DNA of 64,000 nt, taken from NCBI RefSeq assembly GCF_965208895.1, contig NZ_OZ242363.1:2356001-2420000 (forward strand), written 5' to 3'. Numbering within the stretch: position 1 is the stretch's first letter; each line of letters opens with the position of its first letter. Positions 33,892 to 42,811 of the stretch are shown in pieces. Under the pieces are notes generated by a model. The model worked only from the letters and a program-made list of their open reading frames with translations, was not told where the DNA came from and searched no databases. This DNA is from Poriferisodalis sp965208895. GTDB lineage: Bacteria > Actinomycetota > Acidimicrobiia > Acidimicrobiales > Poriferisodalaceae. A program made the translations under genes and the position numbers.

Positions 33892-35390
33892 AGCTCGCGG
33901 TTGCGGCGGTCCCGCGACCGCACCCGGGTCTGCACGATGCGGGTGCGGACACGGGTGACGATGATCTCTGAAGGAGGTCGGCGGCCACGGGCCAGTGCCC
34001 ACATGCCGCCCGCGTACAGCAGCACCGCGACCGTGGCGGCAATGCCCAGCAGCATCACCCCGGCCCGCAACGGCAGGATGCCGCTCGGCGCAGCCACCGG
34101 CACGAGCGCCCCGATCACCCACATCAGCTGGAAGCGGGTCTCGAAGCGGGCGAACGTCCGCCCCCGCTCCGCCGGCACCTCATCGCGCTGCACGATCGCG
34201 TCGAAGCACAGCTTGCCCAGGGCGGACATCAAGCCGATCACCACGGCCAGGAACAGCACCGAGACGCGGTCGGGCGACGTCACCACATAGAAGGACATCG
34301 CGGCCGCCGCCAGCAGCGTGCTGGCCAGCAGCATCTCCTCGCGGATGCGACGGCGCAGCACGGGCGCCGACACCGCGCCGATGAGCTGGCCCACGGCGCT
34401 GGCGGTGAACATGAAGCCGAACCACAACGGGGCCGCATCGTCGGTCCGCAGCCAGAACGCGATCAGGAACAGCGTGAAGCCGGTCATGGCCCGCACGACG
34501 CCCATGGCCGAACCCGCCAGCAGCATCGCGCCCCGCCGCCTCGACGCATGCGCAGGCTGATCGGGCGATCGAGACTGCGGCGGCCCGTGACGCAGGCCCG
34601 GCTGGGGGGGCTGGTCGGATTGGGAGGGCTGGCCGAACTGGGGAGGCTGGCCGAACTGGGGAGGCTGGCCGAACTGGGGAGGCTGGCCGGACTGCGGGGG
34701 CTGGCCGAACTGGGGAGGCTGGCCGAACTGGGAGGGCTGGCCGAACTGGGAGGGCTGGCCGGACTGGGAGGGCTGGCCGAGCTGGTTCAGCTCATCGCCC
34801 CACGGCTCCGCGGCAAGGTCAGACCGCGGCCGCACCGCCGTGCGCGGCAGCCGCGCGGCGGGAAACGTCATCAGCACGAACACCACCGACGCCAGCACCA
34901 GCACCCAGCGCGACGACGCCAAGCTCAACAGCACTCCCGGCCCCACAGCCAGCGCACCCCCAAGCCCGCTCAACAGCATCAGCTTCGAATTCGCCTCGAC
35001 CAGATCGCGCTCCTCGCGCACCAGCCCCGGCACCACCGCGCTCTTGGCCACGTGATACGTCTTGCCCGCCACCAGCGCACCGAACGCCTCGGGAAACAGC
35101 AGCAGCGAATCCAGATGGCGCACCATCAGCAGCGCCAAGACCGCCCGAGCAATGCCGGCACCGATGATCATCCCCCGCCGCCCGCCACGGCTGCGATCCA
35201 CCAGCGGCCCGATCAGCGGCCCGACGACAGCGAACGGCGCCATCGTCACCACCAGGTACAGCGCCACCCTGGGCCGCGCCGCCGCAGGATCCAGGTTGAA
35301 AAACAGCGACCCCGCCAGTGCGATCGCGATCAGCGCGTCGCCGGCGGCAGACAGCAGATGCGTGCGAGCAAGCCACGTGAACGGCTGCAT
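33888..35390 (-). CDS. MFS transporter with a repeat-encoded central loop
   Basis: The product is 500 residues from ATG 35390. Two halves of about six membrane helices each are visible. The N-terminal half has GPLIGPLVDRSRGGRRGMII, the MFS A-like motif. The central cytoplasmic loop contains ten hexapeptide units of the type FGQPPQ. The tail is Arg-rich. The general family (YfiS/enterobactin-exporter-like) is plausible, but the substrate cannot be told. Confidence 0.8.
   Translation of the reverse strand: MQPFTWLARTHLLSAAGDALIAIALAGSLFFNLDPAAARPRVALYLVVTMAPFAVVGPLIGPLVDRSRGGRRGMIIGAGIARAVLALLMVRHLDSLLLFPEAFGALVAGKTYHVAKSAVVPGLVREERDLVEANSKLMLLSGLGGALAVGPGVLLSLASSRWVLVLASVVFVLMTFPAARLPRTAVRPRSDLAAEPWGDELNQLGQPSQSGQPSQFGQPSQFGQPPQFGQPPQSGQPPQFGQPPQFGQPPQFGQPSQSDQPPQPGLRHGPPQSRSPDQPAHASRRRGAMLLAGSAMGVVRAMTGFTLFLIAFWLRTDDAAPLWFGFMFTASAVGQLIGAVSAPVLRRRIREEMLLASTLLAAAAMSFYVVTSPDRVSVLFLAVVIGLMSALGKLCFDAIVQRDEVPAERGRTFARFETRFQLMWVIGALVPVAAPSGILPLRAGVMLLGIAATVAVLLYAGGMWALARGRRPPSEIIVTRVRTRIVQTRVRSRDRRNREL
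34612..34791. repeat. 18-bp tandem repeat in the MFS central loop
   Basis: Ten units of 18 bp (GGCTGGCCGAACTGGGGA on the plus strand) encode FGQPPQ-type hexapeptides on the minus strand. Reading frame is kept in every unit, so copy number can change without breaking the gene. Confidence 0.85.
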
Positions 35391-35512
35391 CAGCCGACCT
35401 GCCGTACCCGCGCGATCACGGCCACCATTGTGGGCCTTCGGTGCTACACGGCCCGGTATGGCAGCGTCAGCCGCCTCAGCCCGACAGCGTCAGCCGCCTC
35501 AGCCCGACAGCG

Positions 35513-36217
35513 TCAGCTCGACTGCTCCGACGCCCTCTCGTAGCGATACCCCAAGCCCCGAATGGTCGTGATGCGCTGCGGGTTCGACGGATCGTCCTCG
35601 ATCTTGGCCCGCAGCCGCTTCACATGCACATCAATCGTCTTGGTGTCGCCCACGTAGTCGTAGCCCCACACGTTCTGCATGAGGCTGTCACGAGTCACCA
35701 CCCGCCCGGCATGTGCCAGCAGGTAGGCCAGCAGCTCGAACTCCTTCAGCGCCAAGGTCACCAGCTCGCCCCGCACCCGCAGCTCATGTGAGTCGACGTC
35801 GAGCTCCACCTCGCCCTCACGCAGACACGTATCCGCAGGCGGCTCGGTCGGCTGATCGGCCGCACGCCGCAGCACAGCCCGGATGCGCGCCACGAGCTCG
35901 TGCAGTCGATACGGCTTCGCGACGTAGTCGTCGGCACCGATCTCGAGGCCCACCACAGCGTCGGTCTCCTCGCCCAAGGCCGTCAGCATGATCAGCGGCA
36001 CCTTCGAGTTCTTCCGGATCTCCCGGCACACGTCCAAACCCGACATGCCCGGCAGCATCACGTCGAGCAGCACGAGGTCGGGCTCGGCCTCATCGATGGC
36101 CTTCAGCGCCGCACGACCGTCAGCAGCCGTGCGCACCTCGAAGCCCCTGCGCCGCAAGCCCACCGACAGGGCTTCGGTGAAGGACGGCTCGTCGTCGACT
36201 ACCAGTACCGATGTCAT
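35513..36217 (-). CDS. RegX3/PhoB-type response regulator
   Basis: The product is 234 residues from ATG 36217. The receiver domain has VLVVDDEPSFTEALSVGLRR, the phosphoacceptor Asp in DLVLLDVMLPGMSG, and the Lys in DDYVAKPYRLHELVARI. The OmpR-type winged helix has LALKEFELLAYLLAHAGRVV, YVGDTKTIDVHVKRLRAKI, ITTIRGLGYRYE. It lies in one leftward cluster with its kinase (ATGA overlap), PhoU and the Pst transporter. It should bind the PHO box upstream of pstS when phosphate is scarce. Confidence 0.9.
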   Translation of the reverse strand: MTSVLVVDDEPSFTEALSVGLRRRGFEVRTAADGRAALKAIDEAEPDLVLLDVMLPGMSGLDVCREIRKNSKVPLIMLTALGEETDAVVGLEIGADDYVAKPYRLHELVARIRAVLRRAADQPTEPPADTCLREGEVELDVDSHELRVRGELVTLALKEFELLAYLLAHAGRVVTRDSLMQNVWGYDYVGDTKTIDVHVKRLRAKIEDDPSNPQRITTIRGLGYRYERASEQSS

Positions 36218-37719
36218 GTGCTCGCCCTGTCTGTAGAAGCGGGGCCGGGCGACCCTGGGCTGGGCGAAGCCGGGAATCTGAGCGCGAATGTGGTGCCGAC
36301 GCCCTCGCGAGTGTGCAGCGTCACCTCGCCGCCGTGATTCATCACCACATGTCTCACAATGCTGAGGCCCAAGCCGGTGCCCCCGGTGGCGCGGGCACGA
36401 GCCTTGTCAACCCGATAGAAGCGCTCGAACACCCGCTCGGTCTCATCGGCGGGAATCCCGATGCCCGAATCGGCAACCACGATGTCCACCCACGCCGACC
36501 CATTCGGCGCCTCGCCGGCTTCGGACAGCTCAGATGGCGGCCCGTCGAAGAGCCCAGACGACGACTCGTCAATCAGCCCAGGCGACGGCCCATCGAACAG
36601 CCCATCCGCACCCGGCGCACCCGGCGGCGCCGGCGACTCAGCAGGCCCGATCCGGGTCACCGCCGCATCCGCATCGGCCAGCAGCTCGGTCGGCGGCCGA
36701 TCGTCATGCGAGCTCGGCGCGACGGACAGGTGAACCTCGGACCCCGGATCGCTGTACTTGATGGCGTTGTCCACCAGGTTCCCCACGGCCCGCAGCAACT
36801 GCCCCCGATCGGCCTGCAACACGATCTGGGCCGACGCCTCATCGGGACCGGGCCGCACCAGCGACACATCATGCTTGCGAGCATGCTCGGAATACTGCTG
36901 GGCGACCTCGCACAGCAGCGGCACCACCGCCACCTCTTCCTGCCGCATCGAACCCTCGAGCTCCACCCGGCTCAGCTCCAGCAAGTCGTTGATGATGTGG
37001 CGCACCCGCTCGGCCTCAGCACCGATCCGGTCGACCAGCCGAGTGCGCACCGCCGCATCGTCCTCCTCGGCCAGCGTCTCGGACAGCAGCGCAATGGCAC
37101 CCACCGGCGTCCGCAGCTCATGGCTCAAGTTGGCCACGAAGTCGCGGCGCACCTCGTCGACCCGCGCACCATCGGTCCGGTCCGCCATCACCGCCACCGC
37201 ACCCAGCGCATGTCTGTCGCTCGCCACCGGATGCGCGCCGATCTCGATCACCTGCGGCGGCGGCCCCGTCAGCTTCACCGTGCGGGAGCGAGCCTGCCCC
37301 TCCCGGGCCGACTCGAGCAGCTGGGTCACCCCCGCACCCACCAGCGCCATCGCATCCCGAGCCGACATCATCTCGTCCGCCAGCGCATTGCTGGCACACA
37401 CGGTGCCGTCCTCGTCCACCAGCACCACGCCGACCGCCAGCTCGTTCATCGCGAGCTGCCAGCGAGCCCGGTCCCGCTCCGCCAGATTGACCGTCATGGC
37501 GGCCGTCGTCGCAATCGACTCCAGGTACGTGATCCACTCGTCCAAGCTGTTGTGATCGAGGCGCGCCTCGCCGGGGCGCGGCTCGTCAGTCTCGCCAGCG
37601 AAGCGGTGCACCACCCGGCCCAACCGCTCCGAAGCCGACGTGCGCGCCCGCACCAACACCAGCAGGGCAACCAGCGCTGCTGCCAGCGCGGCCGACACCG
37701 CCACCAGCGCCGCAATCAC
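36214..37719 (-). CDS. SenX3/PhoR-type sensor histidine kinase
   Basis: The product is 501 residues from ATG 37719. There is one N-terminal membrane helix (AALVAVSAALAAALVALLVL), a PAS-like middle (NELAVGVVLVDEDGTVCASN), the H box DFVANLSHELRTPVGAIALL, the N box LLRAVGNLVDNAIKYS and the G boxes VVADSGIGIPADETERVFER, GGTGLGLSIVRHV. A low-complexity acidic insert of about 70 residues (FDGPSPGLIDESSSGLFDGP) separates the N and G boxes, which is unusual. The gene is coupled to phoU and to the regulator by ATGA overlaps. Confidence 0.9.
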   Translation of the reverse strand: MIAALVAVSAALAAALVALLVLVRARTSASERLGRVVHRFAGETDEPRPGEARLDHNSLDEWITYLESIATTAAMTVNLAERDRARWQLAMNELAVGVVLVDEDGTVCASNALADEMMSARDAMALVGAGVTQLLESAREGQARSRTVKLTGPPPQVIEIGAHPVASDRHALGAVAVMADRTDGARVDEVRRDFVANLSHELRTPVGAIALLSETLAEEDDAAVRTRLVDRIGAEAERVRHIINDLLELSRVELEGSMRQEEVAVVPLLCEVAQQYSEHARKHDVSLVRPGPDEASAQIVLQADRGQLLRAVGNLVDNAIKYSDPGSEVHLSVAPSSHDDRPPTELLADADAAVTRIGPAESPAPPGAPGADGLFDGPSPGLIDESSSGLFDGPPSELSEAGEAPNGSAWVDIVVADSGIGIPADETERVFERFYRVDKARARATGGTGLGLSIVRHVVMNHGGEVTLHTREGVGTTFALRFPASPSPGSPGPASTDRAST

Positions 37720-38423
37720 ATCTCGTCCTGCTCCCGCCGGGCACGAGCCCGGTTGGCCCCCATGTGCTCAGGCAACTGGCCCGTCACCAGGAACTCGACC
37801 CGCTGCGCAATGTTCACCGCATGATCGCCGATGCGCTCATAGAACCGGCCCACCACAGCCAGCTGCACGGCCTGGGGGGTATCGAGATGCCCCGCGTTCT
37901 GCGAAGCGAACACCGCATCGAGGTACTGCCCGTGAAGGTCGTCGAGCACGTCGTCGATCTCGTCGAGCACCGCCGCCAGCCCCGCATCACGATCGGCGTA
38001 AGCGTCCATGGCCATGGCCGTGAGCCGCACCGCCTGCTCACGCATGCGGTCAAGCAGGCCACGCACCCGGGGCTCCAGCTCAGCGCCGAGCAGGCGCACG
38101 ACGGCCTTCGCGATGTTGGTGACCAGGTCGCCGCTGCGCTCGATCTCAGAGATCATCCGCAGGTCGGTCAGGATGGCACGCAAATCGACCGCCACCGGCT
38201 GTTGCAGCGCCAACAGCTGCACGCACTTCTCCTCGGCTTCGATGCTGAGCAGGTCGAGCTCGTCGTCAGCGGTGATGATCTGGTCGGCGCTGGCAATGTC
38301 GCCGGCCAGCAGCGCCGCTGTCACCGCCGAGACCCCCTCGGCCACCATGCCGCCCATCTGCACGAGGTCGGCCCGAACCTCGTCCATCAACTGATGGAAC
38401 TCGGTTCGTACCTCTTCGGTCAT
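37716..38423 (-). CDS. phoU: phosphate signalling protein PhoU
   Basis: The product is 235 residues from ATG 38423. Two PhoU helical repeats are visible: FHQLMDEVRADLVQMGGMVA, IEAEEKCVQLLALQQPVAVD, LRAILTDLRMISEIERSGDL and the second set MREQAVRLTAMAMDAYADRD, YERIGDHAVNIAQRVEFL. PhoU links PstB to the kinase and keeps the pho response off when phosphate is plentiful. It sits between the Pst genes and the kinase gene. Confidence 0.93.
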   Translation of the reverse strand: MTEEVRTEFHQLMDEVRADLVQMGGMVAEGVSAVTAALLAGDIASADQIITADDELDLLSIEAEEKCVQLLALQQPVAVDLRAILTDLRMISEIERSGDLVTNIAKAVVRLLGAELEPRVRGLLDRMREQAVRLTAMAMDAYADRDAGLAAVLDEIDDVLDDLHGQYLDAVFASQNAGHLDTPQAVQLAVVGRFYERIGDHAVNIAQRVEFLVTGQLPEHMGANRARARREQDEM

Positions 38424-38442
38424 ATGTGAAGTGTGCCGTACT

Positions 38443-39360
38443 TCAGCCGACCCGCCCGGTGATGTAGGCCTCCGTGCGGGGATCGTCCGGGTTGGTGAAG
38501 ATCAAACTGGTCGGCGCATACTCGACCAGCTCGCCGGTGCGCTGACCCATCTCGTTGGCCTGCACCGAGAAGAACGCCGTCATGTCGCTGATGCGAGCGG
38601 CCTGCTGCATGTTGTGGGTCACGATGATGATCGTGTAGTCGGTCTTCAGCTCGGCGATGAGCTCCTCGATGCGGCCGGTGGCGATCGGGTCGAGCGCAGA
38701 ACAGGGCTCATCCATCAGCACCACGTCGGGCTGCACCGCAATGGCCCGGGCGATGCACAGACGCTGCTGCTGGCCGCCCGACAGCCCGTACGCCGACATC
38801 TTCAGGCGGTCCTTGACCTCGTCCCACAGGGCAGCCCGGGTGAGCGAGCCCTCCACGACGTCGTCGATCTCGGACCGCTTCACGCCCGCCAGCCGCGGCC
38901 CGTACGCGACGTTGTCGTAGATCGACTTGGGGAACGGGTTCGGCTTCTGGAACACCATGCCGACCCGCCGCCGCACCTCGACGGGGTCGACCTCGTCCTG
39001 GTACAGGTTGACCCCGTGGTAGTTGATGGTGCCCTCCACCCGGGCGCCCTCGATGAGATCGTTCATCCGGTTGAAGCAGCGCAGGAACGTGGTCTTGCCG
39101 CAGCCGGACGGACCGATCAGCGCAGTCACCTCATGGGAGTTCACGTCCAGCGTGACGTTGTGCAGCGCCCGGAAATCGGTGTAGTACACGTCGACGTCGG
39201 CGCACTCGAACACGGTGCTGGTCTCGACGCGCAGGGGGGCCATCGCCGCCACAGCACTCACGTCGATGCGCGTATGTTCTCGCGCCAGAGCGTCTGGCAC
39301 CGTCACCTCAGATGCTGAAGCTTCTGGCTCTTGGCTCATCAGGGCCTTCTCGAGTGTCAC
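38443..39360 (-). CDS. pstB: phosphate ABC transporter ATP-binding protein PstB
   Basis: The open frame has 305 residues from ATG 39360 (ATG 39339 is an alternative). The N-terminal 45 residues precede the usual start of PstB. Motifs are VTALIGPSGCGKTTFLRCFN (Walker A), YGLSGGQQQRLCIARAIA (signature), DVVLMDEPCSALDPIATGRI (Walker B), IIIVTHNMQQAARISDMTAF (His switch). It lies downstream of pstA with a 67-bp gap. Confidence 0.95.
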   Translation of the reverse strand: MTLEKALMSQEPEASASEVTVPDALAREHTRIDVSAVAAMAPLRVETSTVFECADVDVYYTDFRALHNVTLDVNSHEVTALIGPSGCGKTTFLRCFNRMNDLIEGARVEGTINYHGVNLYQDEVDPVEVRRRVGMVFQKPNPFPKSIYDNVAYGPRLAGVKRSEIDDVVEGSLTRAALWDEVKDRLKMSAYGLSGGQQQRLCIARAIAVQPDVVLMDEPCSALDPIATGRIEELIAELKTDYTIIIVTHNMQQAARISDMTAFFSVQANEMGQRTGELVEYAPTSLIFTNPDDPRTEAYITGRVG

Positions 39361-39427
39361 GTGTCAACCGTTCATCATTCTGCGTCAGGGGGTGCTGCGT
39401 CTGGGGAGCGGGGTCAGGGGGGCGGGG

Positions 39428-40360
39428 TCACCACTGCTTCTCGAAGCGATTGCGCAGGTAGATAGCCAACCCGTTCACGGCCAGCACCAGCACCAGGATG
39501 ACAACACTGGCCGCGGCAGCATTCACTCCCCAGTCTGCGCCGGGCAAGCGAGCGAAATTGAATATCTGCACCGGCAGGGCCGTGTAGGGGCCGGTGAAGG
39601 TTTCGAACATGTTGGCGTCGCCGAAGCTCAAGAAGCTCGTGGCGGCGCCCACCAGGACCAGCGGCGCCGCTTCGCCGAGGGCGCGCGCCAGTGCCAGCAC
39701 GGTTCCGGTGAGGATCGTGGACAGCGCAGCCGGCAGAACCTGGCGTGAGAGCACCTCCCACTTGGTGGCCCCCACACCGTACGCGGCCTCGCGCAACGAA
39801 TCTGGCACAGCCTTGAGCGCCTCGACCGAGGTGATGACGATGATCGGCAGCACCAGCGCCGCCAGCGTCATGCCGCCCGCAATGACCGTCTTGCCCTTGG
39901 TAAAGCCGTCGATCGTCTGCACGAACACCGCCAGGCCCAGCAGGCCGTAGACGATCGACGGCACACCGGCCAGATTGCGGATGTTCAGCTCGACGATGCG
40001 GGCGAAGCGGGAGTCCTGGGCGTACTCGACGAGGTAGATGGCGGTAGCGACGCCGATCGGCACGGCGAACACGCCCGTGACCAGCGCCACCTGCAAGCTG
40101 CCGATGATGCCCTGCGAGACGCCGGTGTCGGCTGCCGAGCGCTGGGAGAAGCCGTTCGTCAGGAAGTACCAGAGGTTGCCCGAGAGCACATCCCAGCCGT
40201 CCACGATCATGACGGCGAGCAGAACGCCCAGGAACCCCGTCGCGAACACCGTGGCGCCGATCAGCAGCCACCTGAAGACGGCTCCAGCGATGTCGGCGCC
40301 TGGGCGGCGGCGCAGCACATGACCGGTGGCGATGCCGGCGGGGGTGGTCAGAACAGACAT
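39428..40360 (-). CDS. pstA: phosphate ABC transporter permease PstA
   Basis: The product is 310 residues from ATG 40360; its start overlaps the pstC stop by one base. Six membrane helices are visible, and the permease loop EALKAVPDSLREAAYGVGATKWEV contains the EAA-type motif that contacts PstB. The frame stays open far upstream in antisense-like sequence, but only this part is permease. Confidence 0.95.
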   Translation of the reverse strand: MSVLTTPAGIATGHVLRRRPGADIAGAVFRWLLIGATVFATGFLGVLLAVMIVDGWDVLSGNLWYFLTNGFSQRSAADTGVSQGIIGSLQVALVTGVFAVPIGVATAIYLVEYAQDSRFARIVELNIRNLAGVPSIVYGLLGLAVFVQTIDGFTKGKTVIAGGMTLAALVLPIIVITSVEALKAVPDSLREAAYGVGATKWEVLSRQVLPAALSTILTGTVLALARALGEAAPLVLVGAATSFLSFGDANMFETFTGPYTALPVQIFNFARLPGADWGVNAAAASVVILVLVLAVNGLAIYLRNRFEKQW

Positions 40361-41298
40361 CAGTACCTGTTCTGCAGCCGGCGGACGATGACGTCGCCCA
40401 ACATGTTGAGCACCAGCGTCATGGCGAACAGCAGTGCGCCGAGGAAGTAGAGGCTCTGGAACGCCAGATTGTTGCCGGCCACCTGGTCGGTGCCGAGGCC
40501 CAGCGCAGCCATGGCCGAGGTGATGGTGCCGCCTGATTCCCGAATCGACAGGTTGAACAGCGACGTGTCGCCGCCGCCCGAGGCGATGGTGACCACCATC
40601 GTCTCGCCGATCGCCCGACTGAACCCGACGATGGTGGCGGCCATGAGGCCGGACAGGGCGGCCGGCAGCACCACCCGGATGGAGGTGGTGACCTTGCGGG
40701 CGCCCAGACCGGCGGAGGCCTCTCGCAGCGCCAGCGGCACCGCCCGCAGAGAATCCTCCGCGATCGAGGCGATCAGCGGGATGACCAGCAGGCCCACTGC
40801 GATGCCGGCGGCCAGCTTGTTGAAGTAGTTGATGTCGTCGAAGAAGTTGCTGAGGATCGACGGGGTGATGAAGCTGATGGCGAATACGCCGAGCACCACG
40901 CTGGGCACGCTGGCCAGCAGCTCGAGAGTGGGCTTCATGACCTTGCGCACCCGGGGATGGGCGTATTCGGAGAGGTAGATCGCGGCACCGAAGCCCGACG
41001 GCACCGCCACCACCATGGCGATGAGAGAGATCTGCACCGTGTTGACCAGCAGCGTGCTGAGGTCGAACAGGCCTCGTCGGGGGAACCATCCGATGTCGGT
41101 GAGCTTGTCGAGCTCGACCTGGCTGATGTAGGTCCACGCCTCCGACGCCACCGTCCAGATGATGAGCGCGCTGACCAGCACCGTCACCGCGGCCGCGCCC
41201 ATGAACAGCCAGCGGACCGTGTGCGAACGAGCCCGGCGACTGCGCGACGTCTGCAGGTCGGCAGCGCTCAGCTCTGGCCGGTCTTCGGTGAGGCTCAT
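40360..41298 (-). CDS. pstC: phosphate ABC transporter permease PstC
   Basis: The product is 312 residues from ATG 41298. After a soluble start (MSLTEDRPELSAADLQTSRS) come six membrane helices and the loop SIAEDSLRAVPLALREASAG, the permease EAA motif. The end is LVLNMLGDVIVRRLQNRY. It is directly followed by pstA. Confidence 0.95.
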   Translation of the reverse strand: MSLTEDRPELSAADLQTSRSRRARSHTVRWLFMGAAAVTVLVSALIIWTVASEAWTYISQVELDKLTDIGWFPRRGLFDLSTLLVNTVQISLIAMVVAVPSGFGAAIYLSEYAHPRVRKVMKPTLELLASVPSVVLGVFAISFITPSILSNFFDDINYFNKLAAGIAVGLLVIPLIASIAEDSLRAVPLALREASAGLGARKVTTSIRVVLPAALSGLMAATIVGFSRAIGETMVVTIASGGGDTSLFNLSIRESGGTITSAMAALGLGTDQVAGNNLAFQSLYFLGALLFAMTLVLNMLGDVIVRRLQNRY

Positions 41299-41377
41299 TC
41301 GTGGGTTTCCATGGCTTCGGCGAGTCTTGCGGATCGACAAGCCGCGAGCGGGTCTTTCGCGGTCGTCCTCGCCGACG

Positions 41378-41421
41378 CCCCCCACAGGTGCGAGCCAGCG
41401 GCGATGCGCACCTGAGGGGGG
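41378..41421 (-). terminator. strong stem-loop between pstS and pstC
   Basis: CAGGTGCG (41385-41392) pairs with CGCACCTG (41407-41414), and flanking runs of six C and six G extend the stem. It lies just after the pstS end. A partial terminator or processing site would let pstS be made in excess over the permeases, as is common for binding proteins. Confidence 0.55.
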
Positions 41422-41463
41422 CCGTCAACGGGAGGGAGGGTTCCCGGATCTGTCGGTCGGTGG

Positions 41464-42561
41464 CTAGAAGGTCATTCCCGTGGTCAAGTTGCTCCAGTTG
41501 CTGCGTGACTGGGCGAGGTCGGCCGGGTCGAGGTTCACGTAGCCGGCCTCGACCACGTAGGTCTGGCCCTCGTCGCTCAGCATGAAGTCGACGAATGCCT
41601 TGATCGCGGGGTCGGAGGCCTGCGCTGCGTCGATGTAGGTGTAGAGGAAGCGGGCGATCGGGAACTCCGCCGAAGCGATGGTCTCGGGCGTCGGGGAGAC
41701 ACAGCCGTCGCCGCCGTCGATCTCCACCAGCTTGACCACGTCGCGGTTCGCGTCGGCGAAGGCGAAGCCGACCCAGCCTAGGCTGTGCTCGTTGCCCGAG
41801 ACGCCGTCAATGATCACGTTGTCGTTGGCCGAGGCGTTGTAGTCGGGACGCACGGCGAAGTTCTCATCGGCATGTCCCTCTTCGACACGGCCTTCCCAGA
41901 CGTCTTCGAGCGCAATCTCGATGAAGCTGTCGAAGGTGCCCGATTCCTCGCCGGGGGCGAAAATCTCGAGGGCGCCGTCGCCGAACGGACCGGTGCCGCC
42001 CAGTTCGGCGTTCAAGGCGTTGGCGTCTGACCATTTCTGGAAGCCAATGGCCTCGTCGCCGATCAGGCTGTAGAGGTCCTCGAAACTCAGGCAGTCGACG
42101 GTGTCGTTCGCGGCGGCGGTGATGACCGAGATGCCGTCGATGCCGACGCGCAGTTCGATGAATTCGATGCCAGCGTCGTTGAGGCACTCAGCCTCTGAAT
42201 CCTTGATCTGGCGTGAGCTGTTCCAGATCGGGATCTCGCCGGCGCAGGCGGCCTTGTGGCCGTCGCCCGAACCGGGGCCGGCCACCGAGAAGGCCACACC
42301 GGGATGTTCCTCGGAGAAGGCCTCAGCGACCAGGTTGGTGACAGGCTCGACGGTGGACGACCCGGTGACGCTGATCGAGCCGCTGAGCGACGTGTCATCG
42401 TCGTCGTCAGCCGTTGCAGCCGTCGTCGCTGCAGCGCCGGCGGTGCCGCCATCGGCCTCAGACGAGTCGTCGCTGCCGCACGCAGCGGCGATCAGCGCGA
42501 ACGAGGTGAGCAATGCCAAGAGCAACTTCGTGCCGCGGCGGTTGAGACATGTTTTTTGCAT
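41464..42561 (-). CDS. pstS: phosphate-binding lipoprotein PstS
   Basis: The product is 365 residues from ATG 42561. A lipoprotein signal (LLLALLTSFALIAAACGSDD, lipobox AAAC) is followed by a Ser/Thr/Asp-rich linker and the binding domain with SISVTGSSTVEPVTNLVAEA, FSVAGPGSGDGHKAACAGEI, and FAPGEESGTFDSFIEIAL. The T-G-S-S-T and S-G-T motifs are those that bind phosphate in PstS. It starts the operon, with the PHO box 40-85 bp upstream. Confidence 0.95.
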   Translation of the reverse strand: MQKTCLNRRGTKLLLALLTSFALIAAACGSDDSSEADGGTAGAAATTAATADDDDDTSLSGSISVTGSSTVEPVTNLVAEAFSEEHPGVAFSVAGPGSGDGHKAACAGEIPIWNSSRQIKDSEAECLNDAGIEFIELRVGIDGISVITAAANDTVDCLSFEDLYSLIGDEAIGFQKWSDANALNAELGGTGPFGDGALEIFAPGEESGTFDSFIEIALEDVWEGRVEEGHADENFAVRPDYNASANDNVIIDGVSGNEHSLGWVGFAFADANRDVVKLVEIDGGDGCVSPTPETIASAEFPIARFLYTYIDAAQASDPAIKAFVDFMLSDEGQTYVVEAGYVNLDPADLAQSRSNWSNLTTGMTF

Positions 42562-42602
42562 GGACGCGCACGCTACGAAGGGCCGGTTACATCGCCGCGG
42601 GC

Positions 42603-42646
42603 TCTGGGTGAACGATCGGAACGGATGCCGTAAACAACTCGTGAAC
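42603..42646 (-). promoter_or_regulatory. PHO box: four 11-bp direct repeat units upstream of pstS
   Basis: On the minus strand GTTCACGAGTT, GTTTACGGCAT, (CC)GTTCCGATC and GTTCACCCAGA follow each other with an 11-bp period. This matches the GTTCAYC-type direct repeats bound by PhoP/RegX3 regulators in actinobacteria. It ends 42 bases upstream of the pstS start codon. Confidence 0.7.
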
Positions 42647-42668
42647 GCGGCCTAGAGGATGCGCGGAG

Positions 42669-42751
42669 AGGTGCGCCTTCCCGTTGTCGCACCAGTTTTT
42701 CCCCGCTCTTGTTCGCTTTCGCTCACGGGCCGCTCGGGCCACGGCTTCGCC
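42669..42751. repeat. dispersed intergenic repeat A, copy 1
   Basis: This 83-bp sequence recurs in the same orientation at 59664-59746 with about 85% identity and equal length. It includes CTTGTTCGCTTTCGCTCAC and GGCCGCTCGGGCCACGGCTT; the latter can fold into a short GC hairpin. A second partial unit (CTTGTTCGCTGCGCTCACGG) follows at 42763-42800. Confidence 0.6.
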
Positions 42752-42811
42752 CTGCACCTTCCGCTCTTGTTCGCTGCGCTCACGGGCCGCTCGGGCCCGG
42801 GGCTCAGCCTC

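Noticed and set aside
36211..37824. Large plus-strand frame opposite the histidine kinase
   Set aside because: Its product is rich in Arg, His and Pro and is the mirror of a high-GC gene with clear kinase motifs on the other strand.
39428..41428. A 666-codon open frame covering pstA and most of pstC
   Set aside because: Only the part from ATG 40360 encodes permease; the upstream part is an arginine/glycine-rich shadow of pstC in another frame.
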